The notes below the pieces were generated by a model. That model saw only the letters and a list, made by a program, of their open reading frames with translations, did no database searches and had not been told where the DNA came from. A stretch of 21,199 bases of DNA from NCBI GenBank assembly GCA_002401295.1, contig NVSR01000027.1:3798-24996 (forward strand), written 5' to 3'. Of this stretch, positions 7,277 to 14,670 are shown one piece after another (the stretch's first letter is position 1; the number at the start of each line of letters is the position of its first letter). Both the position numbers and the translations under genes were made by a program. The stretch is from SAR324 cluster bacterium. Lineage in GTDB: Bacteria > SAR324 > XYD2-FULL-50-16.

Positions 7277-7526
7277 ATAGGGCTATCTCCTCTTTCCGTG
7301 ACCGGCGTACTGAGATAATTCTAATACGCTTACCTCGGTACGTGATCACACTAGACCAATATTTTCCAGCAACTAAAGTAATAACTAAAGAACGAGGTTC
7401 ATCGATTGTTTTTGCCGGAATTTCAAGTAGGTCAACATCCTCCCAAAGCTGCTGAGCATCCACAAAATCGATGCCATGTTTTTTGAGATTGGATTGACTC
7501 TTATTATCAAATTCAAATTTATTCAT
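7266..7526 (-). CDS. brnT: BrnT-family ribonuclease toxin
   Basis: 86 aa. The start (MNKFEFDNKSQSNLKKHGIDFVDAQQLWED) is the BrnT signature: an F-x-(F/W)-D opening, the N-x-x-KHG motif at residues 13-18 and FVDA. The end (RIRIISVRRSRKEEIALYES) is the conserved R-I-I-S-x-R-x-(A/S)-x-x-x-E segment. BrnT has a RelE-like fold and cleaves RNA, arresting growth when BrnA is lost. The length is normal and no residue looks broken. The family opening fits the ATG at 7526, but no Shine-Dalgarno is visible; the palindrome at 7528-7542 sits directly against the start codon. Confidence 0.93.
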   Translation of the reverse strand: MNKFEFDNKSQSNLKKHGIDFVDAQQLWEDVDLLEIPAKTIDEPRSLVITLVAGKYWSSVITYRGKRIRIISVRRSRKEEIALYES

Positions 7527-7527
7527 A

Positions 7528-7542
7528 GTATAGAAAATATAC
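7528..7542. promoter_or_regulatory. Palindromic operator candidate of brnTA
   Basis: GTATA, a 5-base spacer, then TATAC, one base before the brnT start codon. A TATACT read on the minus strand could be part of a -10 element. BrnA-BrnT complexes autorepress, so a short palindrome here is the expected operator. The symmetry is seen; its binding is inferred. Confidence 0.5.
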
Positions 7543-7778
7543 CTAAATTACTTTTCCCACAAGTATCCAATAGCGTAATAATAGACATTAAGGCTAATGT
7601 TGAGGATCCATTTCTCTACAAATAGCTCCTAAAGAAACCAAACCGCCCGCCTTCATTCACATCATGGACAATTCAAAATATACTCACATGCATAAAACCC
7701 ATCCTTTTCAAAAAAGGAAGATATGTAAGAACTTTTGACTATTGAGATTTGCAGAGAAACATGCAACATAATGAATTA
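7543..7778. other. Upstream region of brnTA without gene
   Basis: AT-rich strip with no open frame of interest and no recognisable RNA. The brnTA promoter is expected at its left end. Confidence 0.4.
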
Positions 7779-7818
7779 AGAGACATAATGCCCATCACCT
7801 ATTAGGTATTATATCTCT
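7779..7818. repeat. Palindromic ACATAAT element, copy 1
   Basis: Arms AGAGACATAATGCC and GGTATTATATCTCT pair at 12 of 14 positions around a 12-base loop, which itself contains the mini-palindrome ACCTATTAGGT overlapping the right arm. The core word ACATAAT is shared with the IS ends (8839, 10341) and the palindrome at 14438-14473. It looks like one member of a small dispersed palindrome family. Confidence 0.6.
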
Positions 7819-7822
7819 GGAT

Positions 7823-7880
7823 ATCCCCTTCGGAAAAACCTGGGGGATCAATTATTAATTAAGTATTATGTCACCGGAAT
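7823..7880. repeat. Short hairpin and a half-site resembling the IS right flank
   Basis: ATCCCC at 7823-7828 pairs with GGGGAT at 7843-7848. At 7867-7880 the sequence ATTATGTCACCGGA closely matches ATTATGTCTCCGGA at the right end of the IS (10341-10354), and the likeness continues a few bases beyond. Another palindrome copy or an old IS footprint once lay here, directly before the methyltransferase gene. Confidence 0.45.
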
Positions 7881-7929
7881 TGAGTATTCTTTCCCCAGAA
7901 TTATACTGGAATTACCAATATAGGAAAAT

Positions 7930-8844
7930 ATGCAACAACTGATCGAGCAGAATGATTTTGTGTTGATGGAGGCCGCGATTGTCGAACCGATTCGACGTGC
8001 GGCAGAAGTAGCACTGCACCCAACCCTGGTAAATGCGCCTCTAATCTATTCGGAAAAAGGCAGGCAAGCATTAGCGAAGCAGTACCAAGCTTATATTGAT
8101 GTCGCATCCGCTGCTAAGTTGCCGATCATTCTTTGTGCCCCTACTTGGCGAGCCAATCAAGAACGAGTTGAGGCATCTGAATTCAACAGGAATATCAATG
8201 CTGATGCAATTCAATTTGTCCGCAAGATTAAGGACAATCAGGTGACCAATATTTCGGGAATCAAAGTTGGTGGTATGATTGCGTGTAAAAATGACTGCTA
8301 TAAACCGGAAGAGGCACTCTCTATTCAAGAAGCAGCAGAGTTCCATGCATGGCAGATTAATCACCTTTCCGAAAGTGGTGCTGATTATATTATGGCTGCC
8401 ACCATTCCAGCTGTGAGCGAGGCGATTGGTATTGCCAAAGCAATGGCAGCAACTAAGACTCCCTATATCATCAGCTTTGTGATTGATCGGACAGGAAGTG
8501 TCTTAGATGGCTCCACTTTAAGTGAGGCGATTGCCGCAGTTGATGAGGCGGTCACTCGAAAACCTTTGGGGTATATGGTCAATTGCTCTTATCCTTCCTT
8601 TTTATGTGTTGAGCAACAACCCTCCTCCCTGTTCAAACGTCTGATTGGATTCCAGGGTAATGCCTCATCATTAGATCATTGCGACCTGGATAATGCAGAT
8701 CAGCTGGAAGTCAATCAACTCTCCGAATGGGGCCAAGAAATGGTAAAATTAAATCAATCCTTTGGAATCAAAATTTTGGGTGGCTGTTGCGGCACGGGCA
8801 AGGAACATCTCAAATTACTGGTAGATCATATTAAGGGGACATAA
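7930..8844 (+). CDS. Homocysteine S-methyltransferase family protein
   Basis: 304 aa. Matches the homocysteine S-methyltransferase domain: LPIILCAPTWRAN near 64-76, ESGADYIMAATIPAVSEA at 148-165, PYIISFVIDRTGSVLDG at 178-194, MVNCSYPS at 216-223 and GGCCGTG at 284-290. The zinc ligands expected in the family are present: Cys219, Cys286 and Cys287. The enzyme transfers a methyl group from a donor such as S-methylmethionine, SAM or a betaine-type compound to homocysteine, giving methionine; the donor cannot be told from sequence. The N-terminal DGGMGTEL motif of many members is replaced by LMEAAIVEPIRR. The ATG at 7930 has AGGA four bases upstream. The last codons (AAG GGG ACA TAA) run into the outer terminal repeat of the adjacent IS, so the end may have been remodelled by insertion; domain coverage still looks complete. 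Confidence 0.87.
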   Translation: MQQLIEQNDFVLMEAAIVEPIRRAAEVALHPTLVNAPLIYSEKGRQALAKQYQAYIDVASAAKLPIILCAPTWRANQERVEASEFNRNINADAIQFVRKIKDNQVTNISGIKVGGMIACKNDCYKPEEALSIQEAAEFHAWQINHLSESGADYIMAATIPAVSEAIGIAKAMAATKTPYIISFVIDRTGSVLDGSTLSEAIAAVDEAVTRKPLGYMVNCSYPSFLCVEQQPSSLFKRLIGFQGNASSLDHCDLDNADQLEVNQLSEWGQEMVKLNQSFGIKILGGCCGTGKEHLKLLVDHIKGT

Positions 8845-8865
8845 TACCATACGCATCAGGTTAAG
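8835..8865. repeat. Left terminal inverted repeat of the IS
   Basis: Begins GGGGACATAATACC and ends CATCAGGTTAAG. It contains the TAA stop codon (8842-8844) of the upstream methyltransferase gene. Confidence 0.85.
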
Positions 8866-8902
8866 GCAAAAATGTATAATATTAATTAGTTACAATTGTA
8901 TT

Positions 8903-10225
8903 TTAGATGGTATATAAGGGCTTAAAAGGAAAACGCTTTGGAAAGGAACATAGATAAGGGACTTCTGCTTCCATTTGTTCCCACGTGGTTTTTCGCTTTC
9001 TTTTTTGCAGGCATAGCAGTTGGAGTTGAGGTGACCACAATAGTACTTCAACTTGTTGTTTTAAATTATTTATCAGTAATAAATAGAAACTTTTAGCATT
9101 GATTAAAAACCATTGAAAGAAGAGGTGAGGACTCAACTCTCGTCGCTCGTAATGATAAACCCGGTGAGCGGTAATTGTGAATAAGGTCTGTAAGAGTAAG
9201 ATGGCAATGAGCCTACTGTAGAGAATCGTCTCAATTCGATTGGCCGTCGTGCCTTGTAAATAATCCAACTTCAATAATCCTTTCCACCTTTTAAAGGTGA
9301 GCTCGATTTTCCATCTGAGCCGATAAATTGTTCCAATGACTTCGGTAGACCACATGGTCTTTGGAACATTGGTTATATAAAAGGAAAACTCCAAGAGTGT
9401 TAATTGCTCTTTCGTTAATTTGCGTCCCTTGGTTTGTGCTTTACGCTTTGCTACTCGTTTACGGTGAATAGCGATTGTCTCCGGTAAGCGGTAAGCAATG
9501 AGACGACTGTGAAGTTTCCGAGCCCCCACGTAAAGCCACTGGTCGATTGTATTTTGACTTTTGGGAATGGATGACAGGTAGGTAGGCAAATTGATACGAT
9601 CAACTCCTTCAGCCTCCAAATAAAGTACAGTATTCACCTTGAGGCGACTCAAATAATAGGCCTGATAATTTCGATCTATCAGCTCAAACCAAGCTAGAGA
9701 AAAATAGCCTAAATCTCTGAGGACTAAATCACCTGATTGAATAAAGTCGAATATTTTTTGCCCATGAGCTGCATCTGTTGATTTGGACTCCGTTACTTCG
9801 ATATCCAGAATTTTGGCTTGGCGCAAATCTTCAATTACATGTAGTTTCACTCCAGCCTTGGTTCCTTTACCTCCACAGCCAGCGAAGGCAGAGGAAAGTT
9901 GTGGTTGTAACGTACACACGCTACTATCTTCACAGAGAATTTGATTAAAAGGTTCTAAAACAGCTGGTTCCACCCCTTGAATATCAATTTTTCGCAGTGT
10001 TTCCAAACAGTGCTGAAATACTGCTTTAACAAACATGGTTGTTTCCAGTTTATTGAGCCGTTCACTCAATGATTGAGGCGTCAAGGTTATTTTTGGAAGC
10101 TGTCATTGCAGTCCGTTTCGTTGAATAATTTTATGCTCCTTTGAAAGTTTTGTGAGGATCTCTGGGGAAAGAATTTGCTCCAAAGCATGGGCTACTTGAG
10201 AAAGATCAGTTAATTTTTTCTGCAT
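8903..10225 (-). pseudogene. IS4-family transposase interrupted by one in-frame TGA
   Basis: The frame opens at ATG 10223-10225 (MQKKLTDLSQVAHALEQILS) and meets TGA at 10103-10105 (codon 41). It continues in the same frame without another stop for some 399 codons. Counting from the TTG at 10084, the DDE residues are Asp53 (LCEDSSV), Asp124 (VLRDLGYFS) and Glu261, the last inside the IS4 signature Y-(2)-R-(3)-E-(6)-K at 254-268 (YRLRWKIELTFKRWK). A one-base change (TGG to TGA) would explain the break. The 393-residue downstream frame could start at TTG, but no ribosome site is obvious and it would lack the N-terminal DNA-binding part. Likely inactive in cis; suppression or readthrough is possible but unproven. 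Confidence 0.85.
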
Positions 10226-10320
10226 GGGGATACTCCTGTGATTAAGTTTTTGTGTAGGAACTTAACCTTATATCACAAGAAGGATCCCCATGTTAAATGC
10301 ACTGATATTGTTCTTTTTCT

Positions 10321-10351
10321 CTTAACCTGATGCGTATGGGATTATGTCTCC
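10321..10351. repeat. Right terminal inverted repeat of the IS
   Basis: CTTAACCTGATGCGTATGG is the exact complement of the left inner repeat, followed by GATTATGTCTCC, which pairs with the left outer part with two differences. Confidence 0.85.
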
Positions 10352-10629
10352 GGAACTCCCCAGAACTCCCTCGTGGAACTCCCCGGATCTCCAGGATAAG
10401 ATCTTTTAAAGTGGCGGGATTGGAGAAAATATATTTTGGAGCGTTAATGTTTCAATCTGATATTTTGTCCATTGACAGCGATTTTTAAAAATATACTTTA
10501 TATTATCAAAAGTAGCCTTTAAAGAAAACTTGAGTTAAAAAGAACTAACTCGTTACCCCGAGCAAATCGATTTTATCCTCCTGTCTATTTTTACTACAGA
10601 ACCCTCCAACTCAAAATAAGACTTAAAGA
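10352..10629. other. Intergenic region between the IS and the AraC gene
   Basis: The first 45 bases carry repeated short words (GGAACTCCCC, AGAACTCCCT, GGAACTCCCC at roughly 10-17-base intervals), probably repeat debris beside the IS. The rest is AT-rich and should contain the AraC gene promoter; no clear boxes or operator seen. Confidence 0.4.
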
Positions 10630-11646
10630 ATGAAGTTTTTTATATCAGCAGGCATTGTACGAAATATCATTTCGGGAATAACACAGACCGGTCTTGATTC
10701 AGAAAAACTTGTGACTGAGTCGAAAATATCCCAAAAAGAGGTCAATGATCAGAACGGTTTTATTGACGCAAAAAAAGTATGTCATCTTTACGATTTGATA
10801 GAGGCATCAGGGCATGCAGATTTTGGAGTTCAATTGGCAGAACAAGAGGGACATGGATATTCAGTAGCAGGTTATATCACCATGAACAGCCCTTTAATAG
10901 AAGACAGCTTGAGAAATGCGATTCGTTTTTATGGGTTGGTATCTAATATTTCTAAGTTGTCACTGGAAATTAAAAATAATCAGGTGGAATTAATTTGGAG
11001 CTATCAGGATGTTGGCTCTCCTATTCCTAGGTCGATGATTGATGGTGGGATGTTCAGTGCTTGCCTTATGTTTCAAAAAGCCTTGGGAATTGCATATAAG
11101 CAGGCAATCAAAGCGGTGTGTTTTCAGTATAAGCAACCTGCAGATATCAGTGACTACAAGCGGATATTTAGGTCCGCTCTACTTTTTCAACAGCCTAGGA
11201 ATTCTATCATTTTTGACGCTTCTATTCTATCTGAGCCAGTTTTAGGGAGTGATTCAGCCTTAAAACACTTGATGGAACAACACGCAATGAACATGTTTAA
11301 GAAGCTTCCCGAACCGTCCGGTTTTTTGGAGGAATTCCGAATGATTCTACGACAGAAACTGTCTGTGGGAGAAGCCAACGCCACAATAATTGCCAAGCAT
11401 CTTCATATAAGCACCAAAACTTTGCAACGAAAACTTAAATCAGAAAGCACTGTATTCAAAGATCAACTCTCCCTTGTCAGGCAAGAGCTCGCCATCAATT
11501 ATCTAAGTAAGTCCTTCTCCCTAATCGACATTACTTTTTTATTAGCTTACTCAGAGCAAAGCGCTTTTACCCGAGCTTTTAAGGGGTGGTTTAATACTTC
11601 CCCTTCAGAGTATCTAAAGTCTCATCAGAGTGAGTTCACTCCTTAA
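10630..11646 (+). CDS. AraC-family transcriptional regulator (ArgR/OruR-like sensor domain)
   Basis: 338 aa. The N-terminal two-thirds resembles the arabinose-binding-like sensor domain of the OruR/ArgR/VirF-type AraC branch (VRNIISGITQTGLD start, then FGVQLAEQEGHGYSVAGYITMNSPLIEDSLRNAIRFYGLVS around 68-110). The C-terminal domain (about 235-333) carries two helix-turn-helix motifs: ANATIIAKHLHISTKTLQRKL and the AraC signature region ITFLLAYSEQSAFTRAFKGWF-NTSPSEYL. Soluble, cytoplasmic. It probably binds a small ligand and activates a nearby operon, but the ligand is unknown. Its stop overlaps the stop of a convergent outer-membrane gene (TTAA shared). The ATG has only a weak AAAGA-type ribosome site. 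Confidence 0.9.
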   Translation: MKFFISAGIVRNIISGITQTGLDSEKLVTESKISQKEVNDQNGFIDAKKVCHLYDLIEASGHADFGVQLAEQEGHGYSVAGYITMNSPLIEDSLRNAIRFYGLVSNISKLSLEIKNNQVELIWSYQDVGSPIPRSMIDGGMFSACLMFQKALGIAYKQAIKAVCFQYKQPADISDYKRIFRSALLFQQPRNSIIFDASILSEPVLGSDSALKHLMEQHAMNMFKKLPEPSGFLEEFRMILRQKLSVGEANATIIAKHLHISTKTLQRKLKSESTVFKDQLSLVRQELAINYLSKSFSLIDITFLLAYSEQSAFTRAFKGWFNTSPSEYLKSHQSEFTP

Positions 11647-12188
11647 AATTTTACTCCGACAGTCAACAGTGGTAGTGTGAGAACCGACTCTAACTCTATC
11701 TCTTTCTCTGTAATTTTATCGGCATCATCTTGGACTTTAATAGGAATTGCTAAGGTTGCCTGTAAATAGGTACTGCTGCTTAGTTCAAATCGATAACCAA
11801 GTTCAGGAGCCAGGTAGGTGGCGTAAACAGTACCAATTTTTACATCATTATCTTTCAGTTCATAAACATCATAACTCAGCAATGCACCCCAGAAAAAACC
11901 CAGATGATTGGAATTGAAATAGTAATTATAGTAAAATTCAACACCTTGGTTATCCACATCGTATTCTCCTGATTTAACAAAGATAAAATCCCGACTTTTT
12001 TCATTCAAGGGGGTTGAAAAAGCCATGACTCCATAGCCCCAGTGACCATCTTCAAGTCCAATCGTTCCCCCTACACCTCCAAACAGGGGTTGAACTAAAT
12101 CAATCTCCAGATTGATCTTTTGGGATTGACCCAAAGCAGCAGGATTAATTGAAAGCAGTAATATGAGTGCAAAAAAGAGTGTTTTCAT
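11643..12188 (-). CDS. Small exported outer-membrane beta-barrel candidate
   Basis: 181 aa. A clear signal peptide (MKTLFFALILLLSINPAALG, cut probably after GQ or LG) is followed by alternating hydrophobic/polar strands rich in Gly, Tyr and Phe, ending VGVKF. A terminal Phe after alternating residues is the usual BAM-recognition end of outer-membrane barrels. About eight strands would fit the length. No specific family is recognised. AGGA lies about eight bases before the ATG. Convergent with the AraC gene, overlapping by four bases and with no terminator between, so their transcripts must run into each other. Function unknown. Confidence 0.75.
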   Translation of the reverse strand: MKTLFFALILLLSINPAALGQSQKINLEIDLVQPLFGGVGGTIGLEDGHWGYGVMAFSTPLNEKSRDFIFVKSGEYDVDNQGVEFYYNYYFNSNHLGFFWGALLSYDVYELKDNDVKIGTVYATYLAPELGYRFELSSSTYLQATLAIPIKVQDDADKITEKEIELESVLTLPLLTVGVKF

Positions 12189-12493
12189 GATTGAATCCTG
12201 AGCTTGAATTATTCGAAATTGTAAATTTTAGCTGATATAGGATTGACATTACCTACAACTTTTTTAAAAATTAAAAGCTAATTTAATAGGGTTTTCTCTG
12301 AAATAAAAAATGAAGTAGAAATTTGGAAATCACCCAAGTAATTCGCCCCTTTTATTAAAAACGAGATGTATTCTATGATATAAATCCACCAACTGCAGCG
12401 ATCATCTGATAAAAACGTAATGGTAGTCTTGACAAAGAGGGACAATATTTTGACCAATCAAGACAACTTTTCTTGCTAAGTTTTTTTGGGATT
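12189..12493. other. AT-rich upstream region of the outer-membrane gene
   Basis: No gene, RNA or clear promoter recognised. It ends at the flank of the group II intron. Confidence 0.4.
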
Positions 12494-12522
12494 ATTGTAT
12501 TCGGGGGACATTGTATTCGGGG
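12494..12522. repeat. 16-bp-period direct repeat at the intron 3' exon
   Basis: The 13-mer ATTGTATTCGGGG occurs at 12494-12506 and 12510-12522, separated by GAC. The second copy touches the intron's 3' end. GGGGGACATTGTATTC also resembles the GGACATAATAC word found at the IS ends. Confidence 0.6.
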
Positions 12523-12590
12523 TAGAGTAAGGAACTGGTAAGCCAGCCCCTCCTCATCAAACCGTGCATGTGGTTCTCCCGCACACGGCT
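12522..12590 (-). ncRNA. Group II intron domains V and VI
   Basis: Domain V (12560-12590, minus) starts AGCCGTGTGCGGGAG, with the catalytic AGC triad, and closes CATGCACGGTT. Domain VI follows: GGGGCTGG pairs with CCAGTTCC over a CTTA loop, and below this GAGGA pairs with TTACTC leaving one unpaired A at 12528. That A is seven nucleotides from the 3' end, the position expected for the lariat branch point. This fixes the 3' splice site with good confidence. Confidence 0.88.
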
Positions 12591-12649
12591 TTCCGATGTG
12601 TTTCTTCCATCGAGCATGCGTTTTACGCCAAGGAGCTGAGGTTGGGATC

Positions 12650-13951
12650 TTAAAAAGTTGATAGTCTCACGTAAGTAAACCGAGCAGCCGTCCTGCTCCA
12701 AGATCGTATTTTGTGGCGCTTGCGAAGATGTTTTAGCAGCCTCTGCTCCACATAATACTTGATTTTAGAGAGTACCCTCGTTGAATTTCCAAAGTAGAAA
12801 TAACCTATCCACCCTCTAACCACTTGATTTATTTCCTTAATCAAAGTTTCTATAGGCACACTGGTTAGCTTCCTTCCAGTTAGAGATTTAATGTGGGTTT
12901 TAACTTTCTTGATTGCCTTCTCTGACGGTTCAACATGAGGATAGAATTTCCCCGTCCGCTTGCTTTTCAACATTCGGATATTAAACCCCAGAAATTTAAA
13001 GCTCTCTCGACAAGCATCCACCTCATGAGTTTTCGCTTCATTTAAGGTTAATCCCAAACGTTCCAAAACTCTCTTCACAACAGCCTTGGCCCTTTGAGTC
13101 CCCCTTGAACATAGTACGACAAAATCATCCGCATAGCGGATAATTGTAGTACCAAAACGTTCTTCAAGTCGGTTTCTCACCCAAATTCTATCTAACAGGT
13201 GTAAGTAAAGATTGGACATTAATGGAGAAATCACACCACCCTGAGGAGTCCCAAGGGAGTTATTCTTTCCACCACCTATTATCCGCTTTTTTCCATCTTT
13301 CTCAATTGAAATAACTGGAGCTTTAAGCCACATTTGTAGCAAACTCAGTACATTCCGATCCGCAATACGCTCAGCCACAACTCTCATTAATTTAGAGTGT
13401 GGAATGGTATCAAAGTATTTCGAAAGATCAGCATCTAGCACCTTCGTTCGTCCCCTCAGCAGGGATTGGCTGATGGCCTTCAATGCATCATGGGCTCCAC
13501 GACGTGGACGGAACCCATAGGAGTGATCCATAAAATCCGCTTCAAAAACTGGTTCGATTACTATCTTAGTAGCCATCTGGACCACTCTGTCACGGATAGT
13601 AGGAATTCCCAACGGACGTTTTTCACCATTACCATTTGGAATCATTACTCGTTTTACTGCTTGTGGTTGATATCTCCTTTCTTTTAATTCACTGCTCAGT
13701 TCACATAAAAATTTGTCTATCCCTATTATTTCTTTGATGTCCTGGAAATCTACCCCATCAATACCGGGGCTGCCTCCATTACGACGGACGCGCTTGTAGG
13801 CATGTTCGAGAATGTCATACCTGCAAATTTTGTCATACAAAGCGTAGAAGCGATAGCTTGGTTCCAACTTGGCTTTACGGTATAGCTTCCTCTGAAATGT
13901 CCTGATTTTATCGTGAGTTATTAGCAACATGGCAATCCCACTATCCTCCAT
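12650..13951 (-). CDS. ltrA: Group II intron reverse transcriptase/maturase
   Basis: 433 aa. RT blocks in order: NGGSPGIDGVDF (58-69), KRPLGIPTIRDRVVQMA (111-127), YGFRPRRGAHDALKAI (145-160), VLDADLSKYFDTIPH (171-185), GTPQGGVISPLMSNLYL (234-250), the catalytic YADD at 273-276 and LGFNIR near 318. From about 325 to 410 lies the maturase X domain. There is no C-terminal zinc-finger/HNH endonuclease, so this is an endonuclease-less type. It binds the intron RNA, promotes splicing and copies the intron into DNA. All RT motifs look intact. The first ATG has no ribosome site; GGAGG lies upstream of Met8 (13930), which may be the real start. Confidence 0.92.
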   Translation of the reverse strand: MEDSGIAMLLITHDKIRTFQRKLYRKAKLEPSYRFYALYDKICRYDILEHAYKRVRRNGGSPGIDGVDFQDIKEIIGIDKFLCELSSELKERRYQPQAVKRVMIPNGNGEKRPLGIPTIRDRVVQMATKIVIEPVFEADFMDHSYGFRPRRGAHDALKAISQSLLRGRTKVLDADLSKYFDTIPHSKLMRVVAERIADRNVLSLLQMWLKAPVISIEKDGKKRIIGGGKNNSLGTPQGGVISPLMSNLYLHLLDRIWVRNRLEERFGTTIIRYADDFVVLCSRGTQRAKAVVKRVLERLGLTLNEAKTHEVDACRESFKFLGFNIRMLKSKRTGKFYPHVEPSEKAIKKVKTHIKSLTGRKLTSVPIETLIKEINQVVRGWIGYFYFGNSTRVLSKIKYYVEQRLLKHLRKRHKIRSWSRTAARFTYVRLSTF

Positions 13952-14437
13952 TTTTCGGTTGCATACACAAAGTAGGGGTCCTTTCCTAGGTGGGAGTTAT
14001 GTTGTCTACCCACTTCAAACGGTACTATGACCCCCTCCGTTCTTGCTGCGCCAGCTCGCAATTCAGTAGTTGAGCCGGACATGCTTTCGTTTCCTTATAC
14101 ACATCCGTTAGATTCTCACATCACTCAACAGGATCTCCAGCACTGGGCTGTTATTCTTCCACCACATGCCATCCTTGCTACCCCGAAGAGTCCTATAGTT
14201 CGCTTCCATTATCTTAGAACTACAGACGGCGGTCTTCCCCACATGTCCATTGGGTCGACACTCTCAATTAGTTTACGAGGCTACATATTGGTTCACTTTC
14301 GTTACGGCCTAAGGTTTTGTCGTGAGGAACTCATGACCCCCAATTACTTGGACGCCACTCCTCCGTACTACCAGGGAGAATGGATAATTCCCTAGGTGGG
14401 ACTTGAACCCACTAGAATAAAAACTGTTACTGCGAAC

Positions 14438-14473
14438 GGACATAATACTTATCTCCTACTAAGTATTATGTCC
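14438..14473. repeat. Perfect ACATAAT palindrome beside the intron 5' exon
   Basis: GGACATAATACTTA, an 8-base loop, then TAAGTATTATGTCC: a perfect 14-bp stem. It lies about 25 bases outside the intron's 5' end. It shares GGACATAATAC with the IS outer ends and with the element at 7779-7818. No T-run directly follows on either side. Confidence 0.75.
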
Positions 14474-14513
14474 CAAAATCCCCAGTGACTTATAAGGTAC
14501 CACTTGCACACAC

Positions 14514-14616
14514 TAAGGAATTTGGAAGAAAGAACCCTCTTTCTGTTAATACTTAAACCTATTAAATATTTGGAGTATATTGCTTTTTTCTCAGTGAGGC
14601 CGCCACGTAGGGCGGC
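14514..14616. repeat. Dispersed ~100-bp repeat with GC hairpin, copy 1
   Basis: The stretch from TAAGGAATTTGGAAGAAA through TTCTGTTAATA, ATTAAATATTTG and ending CTCAGTGAGGCCGCCACG recurs at 21094-21199 with scattered differences. The last part forms a hairpin GCCGCC-ACGTAG-GGCGGC (14599-14616) and is followed by CTACCGTTTTTCGGCGG, a small second hairpin. It resembles REP-like or MITE-like intergenic repeats and starts about 55 bp beyond the alcohol dehydrogenase stop. Confidence 0.75.
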
Positions 14617-14670
14617 GCTACCGTTTTTCGGCGGGGACTATTTTATTCTAATAGGCTCATCCCTTAAACT

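Larger units (their letters stand above)
8835..10351 (-). mobile_element. IS4-family insertion sequence with 31-bp terminal inverted repeats
   Basis: A transposase region is bounded by inverted repeats that match at 29 of 31 positions; the inner 19 bp (CCATACGCATCAGGTTAAG) are perfect. The outer 12 bp (GGGGACATAATA) may belong to the IS or may be halves of a pre-existing ACATAAT palindrome into which it inserted, in which case the IS is 8847-10339. I find no clean direct target duplication with either boundary. It lies between the methyltransferase gene and an AraC gene. Confidence 0.85.
12522..14412 (-). mobile_element. Group II intron with maturase ORF
   Basis: The minus strand carries an intron RNA with the reverse-transcriptase gene inside it. 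The 3' end is well supported by domain V and VI and by an AC terminus at 12522-12523. The 5' end is placed at the GTGGG beginning at 14412 because it resembles the GUGYG start of group II introns; this is less certain. The 5' part (13952-14412) is strongly structured RNA (domains I-IV). At 5' it contains a GTGGG/CCCAC stem resembling a tRNA T-arm. The open frame has RT and maturase regions but no endonuclease domain, so mobility would rely on replication-fork or other primers. Confidence 0.85.

Noticed and set aside
7901..8364. Minus-strand frames opposite the methyltransferase
   Set aside because: Antisense shadows of a gene with conserved zinc-binding motifs on the plus strand.
12492..12701. 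69-codon minus-strand frame downstream of the maturase
   Set aside because: It covers intron domains V and VI, a structured RNA; its apparent peptide (ESRVRENHMHG) is simply domain V translated.
14027..14395. 122-codon plus-strand frame
   Set aside because: It lies antisense to the structured 5' part of the group II intron; no protein family recognised.
14395..14412. tRNA gene suggested by a T-arm-like sequence
   Set aside because: No acceptor stem, D-arm or anticodon arm can be built around it; kept only as an intron-end oddity.
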